DNA from: Streptococcus mitis NCTC 12261 | GTDB taxonomy: Bacteria > Bacillota > Bacilli > Lactobacillales > Streptococcaceae | Assembly: GCF_000148585.2 (NCBI RefSeq) | Contig: NZ_CP028414.1 | Span: forward strand, 425,501 to 489,500 | Direction of reading: 5' to 3' | Length of the DNA stretch: 64,000 bases | Shown here: positions 53,146 to 62,956 of the stretch, one piece after another | Numbering within the stretch: position 1 is the stretch's first letter | Layout of the letters: the number at the start of each line of letters is the position of its first letter | Translations under genes and position numbers: made by a program | The notes under the pieces: model-generated | What the model was told of the DNA's origin: nothing | Database searches by the model: none | What the model saw: only the letters and a program-made list of their open reading frames with translations

Positions 53146-53844
53146 ATGCCACAGATTACTAAAGAAGCCTTGATTGCACAAATCAAAGATGGAATCATCG
53201 TTTCTTGTCAGGCCCTTCCTCACGAACCGCTTTATACAGAAGCGGGAGGAGTCATTCCCTTGCTGGTCAAAGCGGCTGAGCAAGGTGGAGCAGTCGGTAT
53301 CCGAGCAAATAGTGTTCGCGATATCAAGGAAATCAAGGAGGTTACCAACCTTCCAATCATTGGGATAATTAAACGAGATTATCCACCGCAAGAACCTTTT
53401 ATCACTGCCACTATGAAAGAAGTTGATGAATTGGCAGAACTTGATATAGAGGTAATTGCTCTGGATTGTACCAAGCGTGAACGCTACGATGGTTTGGAGA
53501 TTCAAGAGTTCATTCGTCAGGTTAAGGAGAAATATCCTCATCAGCTCTTGATGGCTGATACAAGTACTTTCGAGGAAGGATTGGCAGCCGTTGAAGCAGG
53601 GATTGACTTTGTCGGAACAACTTTATCTGGATACACATCTTACAGTCCAAAAGTGGATGGTCCCGATTTTGAATTAATCAAAAAACTCTGTGATGCTGGT
53701 GTAGATGTCATTGCAGAAGGGAAAATCCATACACCAGAACAAGCCAAACAAATCCAGGGATACGGAGTGCGAGGCATCGTTGTTGGTGGCGCTATTACTA
53801 GACCAAAAGAGATTACAGAACGCTTTGTTGCTGGTCTCAAATAA
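53146..53844 (+). CDS. nanE: N-acetylmannosamine-6-phosphate 2-epimerase
   Basis: The 232-residue TIM-barrel protein has the NanE signature with IGIIKRDYP and the later [13 protein letters not shown] region. It converts ManNAc-6-phosphate to GlcNAc-6-phosphate in sialic acid breakdown. It is the first gene of a run with the PTS and ABC genes, behind a cre and a NanR-like site. Confidence 0.93.
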   Translation: MPQITKEALIAQIKDGIIVSCQALPHEPLYTEAGGVIPLLVKAAEQGGAVGIRANSVRDIKEIKEVTNLPIIGIIKRDYPPQEPFITATMKEVDELAELDIEVIALDCTKRERYDGLEIQEFIRQVKEKYPHQLLMADTSTFEEGLAAVEAGIDFVGTTLSGYTSYSPKVDGPDFELIKKLCDAGVDVIAEGKIHTPEQAKQIQGYGVRGIVVGGAITRPKEITERFVAGLK

Positions 53845-53862
53845 GATGTAAGGGGGAATTTT

Positions 53863-55380
53863 ATGTTTAAAGTTTTACAAAAAGTTGGAAAAGCTTTTAT
53901 GTTACCTATAGCTATACTTCCTGCAGCAGGTCTACTTTTGGGGATTGGTGGTGCACTTTCAAACCCAACCACGATAGCAACTTATCCAATACTAGACAAT
54001 AGTTTTTTTCAATCAATATTCCAAGTAATGAGCTCTGCAGGAGAGGTTGTATTCAGTAATTTATCACTACTTCTCTGTGTGGGATTATGTATTGGCTTAG
54101 CGAAACGAGATAAAGGAACCGCTGCGCTAGCAGGAGTAACTGGTTACTTAGTTATGACTGCAACGATTAAAGCTCTGGTAAAACTTTTTATGGCAGAAGG
54201 ATCTGCAATTGATACTGGAGTTATTGGAGCATTAGTTGTCGGAATAGTTGCCGTATATTTGCACAATCGATATAACAATATTCAATTACCTTCCGCTTTA
54301 GGATTCTTTGGGGGTTCACGCTTCGTTCCTATTGTTACATCGTTCTCTTCTATCTTAATTGGCTTTGTCTTCTTTGTTATTTGGCCACCTTTTCAACAAC
54401 TTCTTGTTTCTACAGGTGGATATATTTCTCAGGCGGGTCCAATTGGAACTTTTCTATATGGATTTTTAATGAGACTTTCTGGAGCAGTAGGCTTACATCA
54501 TATGATTTACCCTATGTTTTGGTATACTGAACTTGGTGGTGTTGAAACTGTTGCAGGACAAACAGTGGTTGGAGCTCAAAAAATATTTTTTGCTCAATTA
54601 GCCGACCCGACTCATTCTGGATTATTTACAGAAGGAACAAGGTTTTTTGCAGGTCGTTTCTCAACAATGATGTTCGGTTTACCGGCTGCCTGTTTAGCGA
54701 TGTACCATAGTGTTCCTAAAAATCGTCGTAAAAAATACGCGGGTCTGTTTTTTGGAGTTGCTTTAACATCTTTTATTACCGGTATTACAGAACCAATTGA
54801 ATTTATGTTTCTATTTGTCAGTCCGGTTCTATATGTTGTACACGCATTCCTTGATGGTGTCAGCTTCTTTATTGCAGACGTCTTAAATATTTCAATAGGA
54901 AACACATTCTCAGGAGGTGTAATCGATTTTACTTTATTTGGAATTTTGCAGGGGAACGCTAAAACGAATTGGGTTCTTCAGATTCCATTTGGACTTATTT
55001 GGAGTGTTCTGTATTATATTGTTTTTAGATGGTTCATTACTCAATTCAACGTTCTAACGCCAGGACGAGGAGAAGAAGTAGATTCTAAAGAAATTTCTGA
55101 ATCCACAGATTCAACTTCAAATACTGCAGATCATTTAAAACAGGATAGCCTACAAATTATCAGAGCGTTGGGTGGATCAAATAATATAGAAGATGTAGAT
55201 GCTTGTGTGACACGTTTACGTGTAGCTGTAAAAGAAGTTCATCAAGTTGATAAAGCACTTTTAAAACAAATTGGTGCAGTTGATGTCTTAGAAGTGAAGG
55301 GTGGTATTCAAGCAATATATGGAGCAAAAGCAATCTTATATAAAAATAGTATTAATGAAATTTTAGGTGTAGATGATTAA
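53863..55380 (+). CDS. PTS glucose-family EIICB component (nan locus)
   Basis: The 505-residue protein has an N-terminal EIIC membrane domain (about ten helices) and a C-terminal EIIB domain with the phosphorylated cysteine in DACVTRLRV. An EIIA partner must be elsewhere. Glucose-family EIICB proteins carry glucosamine, GlcNAc or similar sugars; its position beside nanE suggests an amino sugar. Its stop codon is overlapped by the first base of a RUP-like repeat. Confidence 0.88.
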   Translation: MFKVLQKVGKAFMLPIAILPAAGLLLGIGGALSNPTTIATYPILDNSFFQSIFQVMSSAGEVVFSNLSLLLCVGLCIGLAKRDKGTAALAGVTGYLVMTATIKALVKLFMAEGSAIDTGVIGALVVGIVAVYLHNRYNNIQLPSALGFFGGSRFVPIVTSFSSILIGFVFFVIWPPFQQLLVSTGGYISQAGPIGTFLYGFLMRLSGAVGLHHMIYPMFWYTELGGVETVAGQTVVGAQKIFFAQLADPTHSGLFTEGTRFFAGRFSTMMFGLPAACLAMYHSVPKNRRKKYAGLFFGVALTSFITGITEPIEFMFLFVSPVLYVVHAFLDGVSFFIADVLNISIGNTFSGGVIDFTLFGILQGNAKTNWVLQIPFGLIWSVLYYIVFRWFITQFNVLTPGRGEEVDSKEISESTDSTSNTADHLKQDSLQIIRALGGSNNIEDVDACVTRLRVAVKEVHQVDKALLKQIGAVDVLEVKGGIQAIYGAKAILYKNSINEILGVDD

Positions 55381-55483
55381 TACTCAATGAAAATCAAAGA
55401 GCAAACTGGGAAGCTAGGCGCAGGCTATACTTGAGTACGCCAAGGCGAAGCTGGCATGGTTTGAAGAGATTTTCGAAGAGTAT
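55380..55483. repeat. RUP-like repeat
   Basis: A 104-bp copy with the usual ends ATACTCAATGAAAATC and GATTTTCGAAGAGTAT, starting at the last base of the PTS gene stop codon. It separates the PTS gene from the ABC transporter unit. Confidence 0.8.
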
Positions 55484-55537
55484 AAGTACTTACTGACTTA
55501 ATAAAAAACAGAGGAGAGTGGTGGATGCATCGGATGA

Positions 55538-56938
<1,401 letters not shown>

Positions 56939-56956
56939 GCACTGAATCAGATTGAC

Positions 56957-57007
56957 TCCTCCCTTTTCCCTGTGCATAATCTATGTAAGAAAAGGGAGGA
57001 TTTTATT
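56957..57007 (+). terminator. Terminator/attenuator after satA
   Basis: TCCTCCCTTTTC and GAAAAGGGAGGA form a 12-bp perfect stem followed by TTTTATTT. It would let most transcripts end after the abundant binding protein, with reduced read-through to the permeases. Confidence 0.8.
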
Positions 57008-57138
57008 TGAAATATCAGAAACTGTCACGAAATTAAAATGAAGTTCTTACATAAGCGAATCTTAAAAAATTTCATTTTGATTTTAAAACTGTTCAAGAAA
57101 ATCCAAAATATTCTATTTGTGAAAGAGAGGTGCCGACT

Positions 57139-58026
57139 GTGAAAGTCAATAAAATTCGTATGCGGGAAACAGTGATTTCCTACGCTTTCTTAGCACCAGT
57201 ATTATTCTTCTTTGTCATCTTTGTATTGGTTCCTATGATTATGGGATTCATTACAAGTTTCTTTAACTATTCAATGACTAAATTTGAGTTTGTGGGATTG
57301 GACAACTACATTCGTATGTTTAAAGACCCTGTCTTTATGAAGTCTTTGATTAACACAGTTATTTTGGTTGTTGGATCTGTACCGATTGTTGTTCTCTTTT
57401 CGCTCTTTGTGGCGTCGCAAACCTACCATCAAAATGCTATTGCCAGATCTTTCTACCGTTTCGTCTTCTTCCTTCCTGTTGTAACAGGTAGTGTTGCCGT
57501 AACAGTTGTTTGGAAATGGATTTATGACCCATTATCAGGGATTCTAAACTTTGTCCTTAAGTCAAGCCATATCATCAGCCAGAATATTTCTTGGTTGGGA
57601 GATAAACACTGGGCATTACTGGCAATTATGATTATCCTCTTGACAACTTCAGTTGGTCAACCAATCATCCTCTACATAGCTGCTATGGGGAATATTGACA
57701 ATTCACTGGTTGAAGCGGCTCGTGTAGACGGTGCAACTGAATTTCAAGTTTTCTGGAAGATTAAATGGCCAAGCCTTCTTCCAACAACTCTCTACATCGC
57801 AATCATCACAACAATTAACTCATTTCAAGTTTTCGCCTTGATTCAACTATTAACATCTGGTGGGCCAAACTACTCAACAAGTACCTTGATGTACTACCTT
57901 TACGAAAAAGCCTTCCAATTGACCGAATACGGGTATGCTAATACCATTGGTGTCTTCTTGGCAGTCATGATTGCTATTGTAAGCTTTGTTCAATTTAAGG
58001 CGCTCGGAAATGACGTAGAATATTAA
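57139..58026 (+). CDS. satB: Sialic acid ABC transporter permease
   Basis: The 295-residue MalF-type permease starts at GTG 57139, eight bases after AGAGAGG; the GTG at 57130 overlaps that site. It has six membrane helices and an EAA loop (EAARVDGATEFQVFWKI). It pairs with SatC. Confidence 0.87.
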   Translation: MKVNKIRMRETVISYAFLAPVLFFFVIFVLVPMIMGFITSFFNYSMTKFEFVGLDNYIRMFKDPVFMKSLINTVILVVGSVPIVVLFSLFVASQTYHQNAIARSFYRFVFFLPVVTGSVAVTVVWKWIYDPLSGILNFVLKSSHIISQNISWLGDKHWALLAIMIILLTTSVGQPIILYIAAMGNIDNSLVEAARVDGATEFQVFWKIKWPSLLPTTLYIAIITTINSFQVFALIQLLTSGGPNYSTSTLMYYLYEKAFQLTEYGYANTIGVFLAVMIAIVSFVQFKALGNDVEY

Positions 58027-58041
58027 AGAAAGGAGACAGCT

Positions 58042-58881
58042 ATGCAATCTACACAAAAGAAACCTATAACAGCTTTCACTGTTATTTCAACTATTATCTT
58101 GCTCTTGTTGACCGTGCTGTTCATCTTTCCATTCTACTGGATTTTGACAGGGGCCTTCAAATCACAACCTGATACCATCGTTATTCCACCACAATGGTTC
58201 CCTAAAATGCCAACCATGGAAAACTTCCAACAACTCATGGTGCAAAACCCTGCTATGCAGTGGATGTGGAACTCTGTGTTTATCTCATTGGTAACCATGT
58301 TCTTAGTCTGTGCGACCTCATCTCTAGCAGGTTATGTATTGGCTAAAAAACGTTTCTATGGGCAACGTATTCTCTTTGCAATCTTTATTGCTGCTATGGC
58401 ACTTCCAAAACAAGTTGTCCTTGTACCATTGGTACGTATCGTCAACTTCATGGGAATTCACGATACTCTCTGGGCAGTTATCTTGCCTTTGATTGGATGG
58501 CCATTCGGGGTCTTCCTCATGAAACAGTTCAGTGAGAATATTCCTACAGAGTTGCTTGAATCAGCTAAAATCGACGGTTGTGGTGAGATTCGTACCTTCT
58601 GGAGCGTAGCCTTCCCAATTGTGAAACCAGGATTTGCAGCACTTGCAATCTTTACCTTCATCAATACATGGAACGACTACTTCATGCAGTTGGTTATGTT
58701 GACTTCACGTAATAATTTGACCATTTCACTCGGTGTTGCGACTATGCAGGCTGAAATGGCAACCAACTATGGTTTGATCATGGCAGGTGCAGCTCTTGCT
58801 GCTGTGCCAATCGTAACAGTCTTCCTAGTCTTCCAAAAATCCTTTACTCAAGGTATTACCATGGGAGCGGTCAAAGGTTAA
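58042..58881 (+). CDS. satC: Sialic acid ABC transporter permease
   Basis: The 279-residue MalG-type permease has six helices and an EAA loop (ESAKIDGCGEIRTFWSVAF). It starts 15 bp after satB with an AAAGGAG site. Together with SatA and SatB it forms the import complex. Confidence 0.87.
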   Translation: MQSTQKKPITAFTVISTIILLLLTVLFIFPFYWILTGAFKSQPDTIVIPPQWFPKMPTMENFQQLMVQNPAMQWMWNSVFISLVTMFLVCATSSLAGYVLAKKRFYGQRILFAIFIAAMALPKQVVLVPLVRIVNFMGIHDTLWAVILPLIGWPFGVFLMKQFSENIPTELLESAKIDGCGEIRTFWSVAFPIVKPGFAALAIFTFINTWNDYFMQLVMLTSRNNLTISLGVATMQAEMATNYGLIMAGAALAAVPIVTVFLVFQKSFTQGITMGAVKG

Positions 58882-58897
58882 GAAAAGTAAACTGGTG

Positions 58898-59005
58898 TGT
58901 CAAGATTGCGGAAGTGGTCTTGACATGCTATGGAAATATAGATGTTATAAGTGTCTACAAAATGTTGGGTATTTGCTTACCTTAGAGATTCTGTTAGACA
59001 CTTAT
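58898..59005 (+). other. Two hairpins between satC and the YhcH gene
   Basis: TGTCAAGA/TCTTGACA (58898-58925) and ATAAGTGTCTA/TAGACACTTAT (58947-59005) are perfect 8-bp and 11-bp inverted repeats. Neither is followed by a long U-run. They may protect or separate mRNA segments. Confidence 0.5.
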
Positions 59006-59053
59006 AAACTTAATTTATGATTTTAGTTAACTATCAGAAACGAAGGAAAGAGT

Positions 59054-59506
59054 ATGATTTTTGACGATTTGAAAAACATCACCTTTTACAAAGGAATTCA
59101 TCCCAATCTAGACAAGGCTATCGACTATCTCTATCAGCACCGTAAGGATTCTTTCGAATTAGGAAAGTATGAGATTGATGGGGACAAGGTCTTTCTAGTT
59201 GTTCAGGAAAATGTCCTCAATCAAGCTGAAAATGATCAATTTGAGCATCATCAGAACTATGCAGATTTGCATTTACTGGTAGAAGGACATGAATATTCGA
59301 GTTACGGTTCACGTATCAAAGACGAGGCAGTAGCATTCGACGAAGCAAGTGACATTGGCTTTGTGCATTGTCATGAACACTACCCACTCTTGTTGGGTTA
59401 TCACAATTTTGCGATTTTCTTCCCAGGAGAACCACACCAGCCAAATGGCTATGCAGGTATGGAAGAGAAGGTTCGCAAATATCTCTTTAAAATTTTGATT
59501 GATTAA
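59054..59506 (+). CDS. YhcH/YjgK/YiaL family protein
   Basis: The 150-residue cupin-like protein has the family pattern FEHHQNYADLHLLVEG and HEHYPLLLGYHNFAIFFPGEPHQP, rich in metal-binding histidines. In sialic acid clusters the family includes anomerases (NanQ-like) that prepare the lyase substrate. It lies between the transporter and lyase genes, which supports such a role. Confidence 0.82.
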   Translation: MIFDDLKNITFYKGIHPNLDKAIDYLYQHRKDSFELGKYEIDGDKVFLVVQENVLNQAENDQFEHHQNYADLHLLVEGHEYSSYGSRIKDEAVAFDEASDIGFVHCHEHYPLLLGYHNFAIFFPGEPHQPNGYAGMEEKVRKYLFKILID

Positions 59507-59525
59507 AAACTCAGGAGGAGTAGAC

Positions 59526-60170
59526 ATGGCACAAAAAGGAGTAAGCCTTATCAAGGCAGCATTTGATACAGATAACTTTCTCATGCGTTTTAGTGAGAAG
59601 GTCTTGGATATCGTGACAGCCAATCTTCTTTTTGTTGTCTCTTGTTTGCCCATCGTGACGATTGGAGTGGCTAAAATTAGCCTTTACGAGACTATGTTTG
59701 AGATTAAGAAGAGTAGACGTGTGCCTGTCTTTAAAATCTATCTAAGAGCTTTCAAGCAAAATCTGAAACTAGGTCTTCAGTTAGGTCTGCTTGAGTTGGG
59801 TATCGTCTCATTAAGTATTTTAGACCTCTATCTTTTTTGGGGGCAGACAGCTATGCCTTTCCAAATGGTAAAAGCTATTTGTCTAGGTGTTCTTATCTTC
59901 CTCACTATCGTGATGTTGGCTAGCTACCCTATAGCTGCGCGCTATGATTTGACTTGGAAAGAAGTGCTACAAAAAGGACTTATCTTGGCAAGTTTCAACT
60001 TTCCTTGGTTCTTTCTCATGTTAGTTATTCTCTTTCTCATTGTGATGGTTCTTTATCTGTCCGCCTTCAGTTTACTTTTAGGTGGCTCAGCCTTCCTACT
60101 TTTTGGGTTTGGACTCTTGGTCTTTATCCAGACTGGATTGATGGAGAAAATTTTCGCAAAATACCAATAG
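59526..60170 (+). CDS. DUF624 (YesL-like) membrane protein
   Basis: ATG 59526 follows AGGAGG, giving 214 residues with five or six membrane helices and the DUF624 features NLLFVVSCLPIVTIGVAK. YesL-like proteins often accompany carbohydrate ABC transporters, possibly as accessory membrane factors. Function is unproven. Confidence 0.75.
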   Translation: MAQKGVSLIKAAFDTDNFLMRFSEKVLDIVTANLLFVVSCLPIVTIGVAKISLYETMFEIKKSRRVPVFKIYLRAFKQNLKLGLQLGLLELGIVSLSILDLYLFWGQTAMPFQMVKAICLGVLIFLTIVMLASYPIAARYDLTWKEVLQKGLILASFNFPWFFLMLVILFLIVMVLYLSAFSLLLGGSAFLLFGFGLLVFIQTGLMEKIFAKYQ

Positions 60171-60182
60171 GATGGCTTGTTT

Positions 60183-60197
60183 CTGAAACTACTTTCA
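60183..60197 (+). promoter_or_regulatory. NanR-like operator upstream of the lyase gene
   Basis: CTGAAACTACTTTCA matches the nanE-promoter motif and lies at a similar distance (56 bp) before the -35 box. Confidence 0.6.
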
Positions 60198-60253
60198 AGC
60201 CATAAACATTTCAAAATACATATCGAAACTAAAATCTAAGTGTACACAAGATA

Positions 60254-60282
60254 TTGAAAGCGTTTTTCACAAGGTGTATACT
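60254..60282 (+). promoter_or_regulatory. Neuraminate lyase operon promoter with cre
   Basis: TTGAAA (60254-60259) and TATACT (60277-60282) are 17 bp apart. The -35 forms the start of TTGAAAGCGTTTTTCA (60254-60269), a cre-like site, as in the nanE promoter. Confidence 0.75.
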
Positions 60283-60342
60283 AAACACGTAAAGAATAAA
60301 TCCTGCTTTTAGCAGAAAAAAAGAAAACTTAGGAGAAAATCT

Positions 60343-61260
60343 ATGTCAGATTTAAAAAAATATGAAGGTGTCATTCCAGCCTTTTACGCATGTTATGATG
60401 ATCAAGGAGAAGTAAGTCCAGAGCGTACGCGTGCCTTGGTTCAATACTTCATTGATAAAGGTGTTCAAGGTCTTTATGTCAATGGTTCTTCTGGTGAATG
60501 TATCTACCAAAGCGTTGAAGACCGCAAGTTAATCTTGGAAGAAGTCATGGCAGTTGCCAAAGGTAAATTAACTATTATTGCCCATGTTGCTTGCAATAAT
60601 ACTAAAGATAGTATGGAACTAGCTCGTCATGCAGAAAGCTTGGGTGTAGATGCCATTGCAACGATTCCACCGATTTACTTCCGCTTACCAGAATACTCAG
60701 TTGCTAAATACTGGAACGATATCAGTTCTGCAGCTCCAAATACAGACTACGTGATTTACAACATTCCTCAATTGGCAGGTGTTGCTTTGACTCCAAGTCT
60801 CTACACAGAAATGTTGAAAAATCCTCGTGTTATCGGTGTGAAGAACTCTTCTATGCCAGTTCAAGATATCCAAACCTTTGTCAGCCTTGGTGGGGAAGAT
60901 CATATCGTCTTTAATGGTCCTGATGAACAGTTCCTAGGTGGTCGCCTCATGGGTGCTAAAGCTGGTATCGGTGGTACTTATGGTGCGATGCCAGAACTTT
61001 TCTTGAAACTCAATCAGTTGATTGCTGACAAAGACTTGGAAACAGCGCGTGAATTGCAGTATGCTATCAACGCTATCATTGGTAAACTCACTGCTGCACA
61101 TGGAAATATGTACGGTGTGATTAAGGAAGTCTTGAAGATCAATGAAGGCTTGAATATTGGTTCTGTTCGTTCACCATTGACACCAGTGACTGAAGACGAT
61201 CGTCCAGTTGTAGAAGCAGCTGCAGCCTTGATTCGTGAAACCAAGGAGCGCTTCCTCTAA
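60343..61260 (+). CDS. N-acetylneuraminate lyase family protein
   Basis: The 305-residue aldolase of the DapA/NAL family has GSSGE (residues 49-52), the catalytic Y139 (YVIYNIP) and Schiff-base lysine K167 (GVKNSS). It cleaves sialic acid to pyruvate and ManNAc. The kinase that follows would phosphorylate ManNAc for NanE. Its own promoter carries cre and NanR-like sites. Confidence 0.9.
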   Translation: MSDLKKYEGVIPAFYACYDDQGEVSPERTRALVQYFIDKGVQGLYVNGSSGECIYQSVEDRKLILEEVMAVAKGKLTIIAHVACNNTKDSMELARHAESLGVDAIATIPPIYFRLPEYSVAKYWNDISSAAPNTDYVIYNIPQLAGVALTPSLYTEMLKNPRVIGVKNSSMPVQDIQTFVSLGGEDHIVFNGPDEQFLGGRLMGAKAGIGGTYGAMPELFLKLNQLIADKDLETARELQYAINAIIGKLTAAHGNMYGVIKEVLKINEGLNIGSVRSPLTPVTEDDRPVVEAAAALIRETKERFL

Positions 61261-61277
61261 TTCATAAGGAGGTATTT

Positions 61278-62162
61278 ATGACACACTACGTTGCAATTGA
61301 TATCGGTGGAACCAACATCAAATATGGTTTGATTGACCAAGAAGGCCAACTTGTTGAATCGCATGAAATGCCAACAGAGGCGCATCAGGGTGGACCTCAT
61401 ATCTTACAAAAGACCAAAGATATTGTAGCCAGCTATTTAGAAAAAGGCCCAGTAGCAGGTGTTGCCATTTCTTCTGCTGGGATGGTAGATCCAGACAAGG
61501 GTGAGATTTTCTATGCAGGCCCTCAAATCCCTAATTATGCAGGAACTCAGTTTAAGAAGGAAATTGAGACTAGCTTTGCGATTCCTTGTGAGATTGAAAA
61601 TGATGTCAACTGTGCAGGTCTGGCTGAGGCGGTATCTGGTTCAGGCAAGGGAGCGAGTGTCACTCTTTGCTTGACTATTGGAACAGGTATCGGGGGTTGC
61701 TTGATTATGGATGGGAAAGTCTTCCATGGATTTAGCAATTCAGCCTGTGAAGTTGGTTATATGCACATGCAGGATGGTGCTTTCCAAGATCTTGCTTCTA
61801 CGACAGCCTTGGTGGAGTATGTAGCAGCAGGTCATGGAGATCCAGTTGACCAGTGGAATGGTCGACGTATCTTTAAGGAAGCCACTGAAGGAAACAAAAT
61901 CTGCATGGCTGGTATTGACCGGATGGTAGACTATCTAGGAAAAGGTCTGGCAAATATTTGCTATGTGGCCAATCCAGAAGTAGTCATTCTCGGTGGCGGT
62001 ATAATGGGGCAAGAGGCTATCCTCAAGCCTAAAATTCGAAAAGCTTTGAAAGATGCTTTGGTACCAAGCCTTGCTGAAAAAACACGATTAGAATTTGCCC
62101 ATCATCAAAATACAGCAGGTATGTTAGGAGCTTATTATCACTTTAAAACAAAACAATCCTAG
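61278..62162 (+). CDS. nanK: ROK family kinase, probable N-acetylmannosamine kinase
   Basis: The 294-residue sugar kinase has the DIGGTNIKYGLID phosphate loop and TIGTGIGGCLI. The usual ROK zinc motif (CXCGXXGC) is not present, as in some NanK-type kinases of streptococci. It follows the lyase by 17 bp and would make ManNAc-6-phosphate for NanE. A strong terminator ends the operon. Confidence 0.87.
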   Translation: MTHYVAIDIGGTNIKYGLIDQEGQLVESHEMPTEAHQGGPHILQKTKDIVASYLEKGPVAGVAISSAGMVDPDKGEIFYAGPQIPNYAGTQFKKEIETSFAIPCEIENDVNCAGLAEAVSGSGKGASVTLCLTIGTGIGGCLIMDGKVFHGFSNSACEVGYMHMQDGAFQDLASTTALVEYVAAGHGDPVDQWNGRRIFKEATEGNKICMAGIDRMVDYLGKGLANICYVANPEVVILGGGIMGQEAILKPKIRKALKDALVPSLAEKTRLEFAHHQNTAGMLGAYYHFKTKQS

Positions 62163-62188
62163 TTTGGTTTAACCAAACTAGGATTTTC
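62157..62188. terminator. Terminator after nanK, copy 1
   Basis: TCCTAGTTTGGTT and AACCAAACTAGGA pair perfectly, followed by TTTTC. Nearly the same hairpin recurs at 62923-62956. Confidence 0.85.
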
Positions 62189-62202
62189 TGATCAAATTCC
62201 CT

Positions 62203-62229
62203 TGACTTTCTTTATAATTGTGAGATAAT
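62203..62229 (+). promoter_or_regulatory. Promoter of the toxin-antitoxin module
   Basis: TTGACT (62203-62208) with GATAAT (62224-62229), spacer 15 bp, lies 30 bp before the antitoxin start. TATAAT at 62213-62218 is an alternative -10 without a matching -35. Confidence 0.5.
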
Positions 62230-62237
62230 AAATAAAA

Positions 62238-62256
62238 TATATAAAGGAATTATATA
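62238..62256 (+). promoter_or_regulatory. Inverted repeat overlapping the antitoxin RBS
   Basis: TATATAA-AGGAA-TTATATA is a perfect inverted repeat whose centre is the ribosome binding site. Antitoxin binding here would autoregulate the module. Confidence 0.6.
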
Positions 62257-62258
62257 AA

Positions 62259-62546
62259 ATGGCTATAGCGAATTCAAATAAAATTGTGACCTTCCAAGCT
62301 AATAGAGAATTGGTAAATGATGCCATGGAAGTGTTAAAAGAACAAAATCTCTCTCTTTCATCAGCACTCAGATTATTTTTAAAGAATGTTGCCGTAACAA
62401 ATGAAGTAGATTTACTGAGTGAAGAGGAATTAGAGAAGGAGTATTTGTTTAGACAATTACAAGCAGAAGTTCAAGAAAGTTATGCCAAGATTGAGGCTGG
62501 AAATTACTTGACAGATGAGGATGTCGTGACACGCTATGGATTATAA
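62259..62546 (+). CDS. RelB/DinJ-type antitoxin
   Basis: The 95-residue protein has an N-terminal ribbon-helix-helix pattern (KIVTFQANRELVNDAMEVLK) and a polar C-terminus, typical of RelB/DinJ antitoxins. It overlaps the downstream toxin gene by 11 bp. It likely neutralises the toxin and represses the operon through the inverted repeat at the start. Confidence 0.85.
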   Translation: MAIANSNKIVTFQANRELVNDAMEVLKEQNLSLSSALRLFLKNVAVTNEVDLLSEEELEKEYLFRQLQAEVQESYAKIEAGNYLTDEDVVTRYGL

Positions 62547-62886
62547 AAAATATCGGATTTTGTATTCTCCTAGAGTGATTGATAGTCTGGACAAAATATA
62601 TCAGTATATAGCGGAGGAAATTGGTTCTGTAGAGGCTGCGAGACGAAAAGTAGCCAGTATTAGAAAAGATATTAATCGTCTAGAAATTTTCCCCCAAGCT
62701 GGATTTGATGCCGATGAAAAATTTGGTAAGAAATTAGACCCTCGCTACCAAACGCGAGGATTGACCTTGAGTAAGGATTACATCGTATTATATACAATTG
62801 TTGAGGATACCGTCAGACTTGCTTATTTACTCCCTTCAAAAAGTGATTACATGAAATTATTCAAGACCAAGTCAAGATATGACTAA
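62536..62886 (+). CDS. RelE/ParE family toxin
   Basis: The 116-residue protein resembles RelE/ParE superfamily toxins (MDYKKYRILYSPRVIDSLDK, then YIVLYTIVEDTVRLAYLLPS). Depending on subfamily it cuts mRNA at the ribosome or poisons gyrase; the sequence does not tell which. The start lies inside the antitoxin gene. Sited between nanK and nanR, the pair looks like a later insertion. Confidence 0.82.
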   Translation: MDYKKYRILYSPRVIDSLDKIYQYIAEEIGSVEAARRKVASIRKDINRLEIFPQAGFDADEKFGKKLDPRYQTRGLTLSKDYIVLYTIVEDTVRLAYLLPSKSDYMKLFKTKSRYD

Positions 62887-62922
62887 TTCATAATCTAGAA
62901 GAGGTATGTTTAGTGATGAATA

Positions 62923-62956
62923 AAAATCCTAGTTTGGCTGAGCCAAACTAGGATTT
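62923..62956. terminator. Bidirectional terminator before nanR, copy 2
   Basis: AAAATCCTAGTTTGGCT and its complement AGCCAAACTAGGATTTT form a perfect bidirectional terminator. The nanR stop codon lies inside it. It nearly duplicates the hairpin after nanK. Confidence 0.85.
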
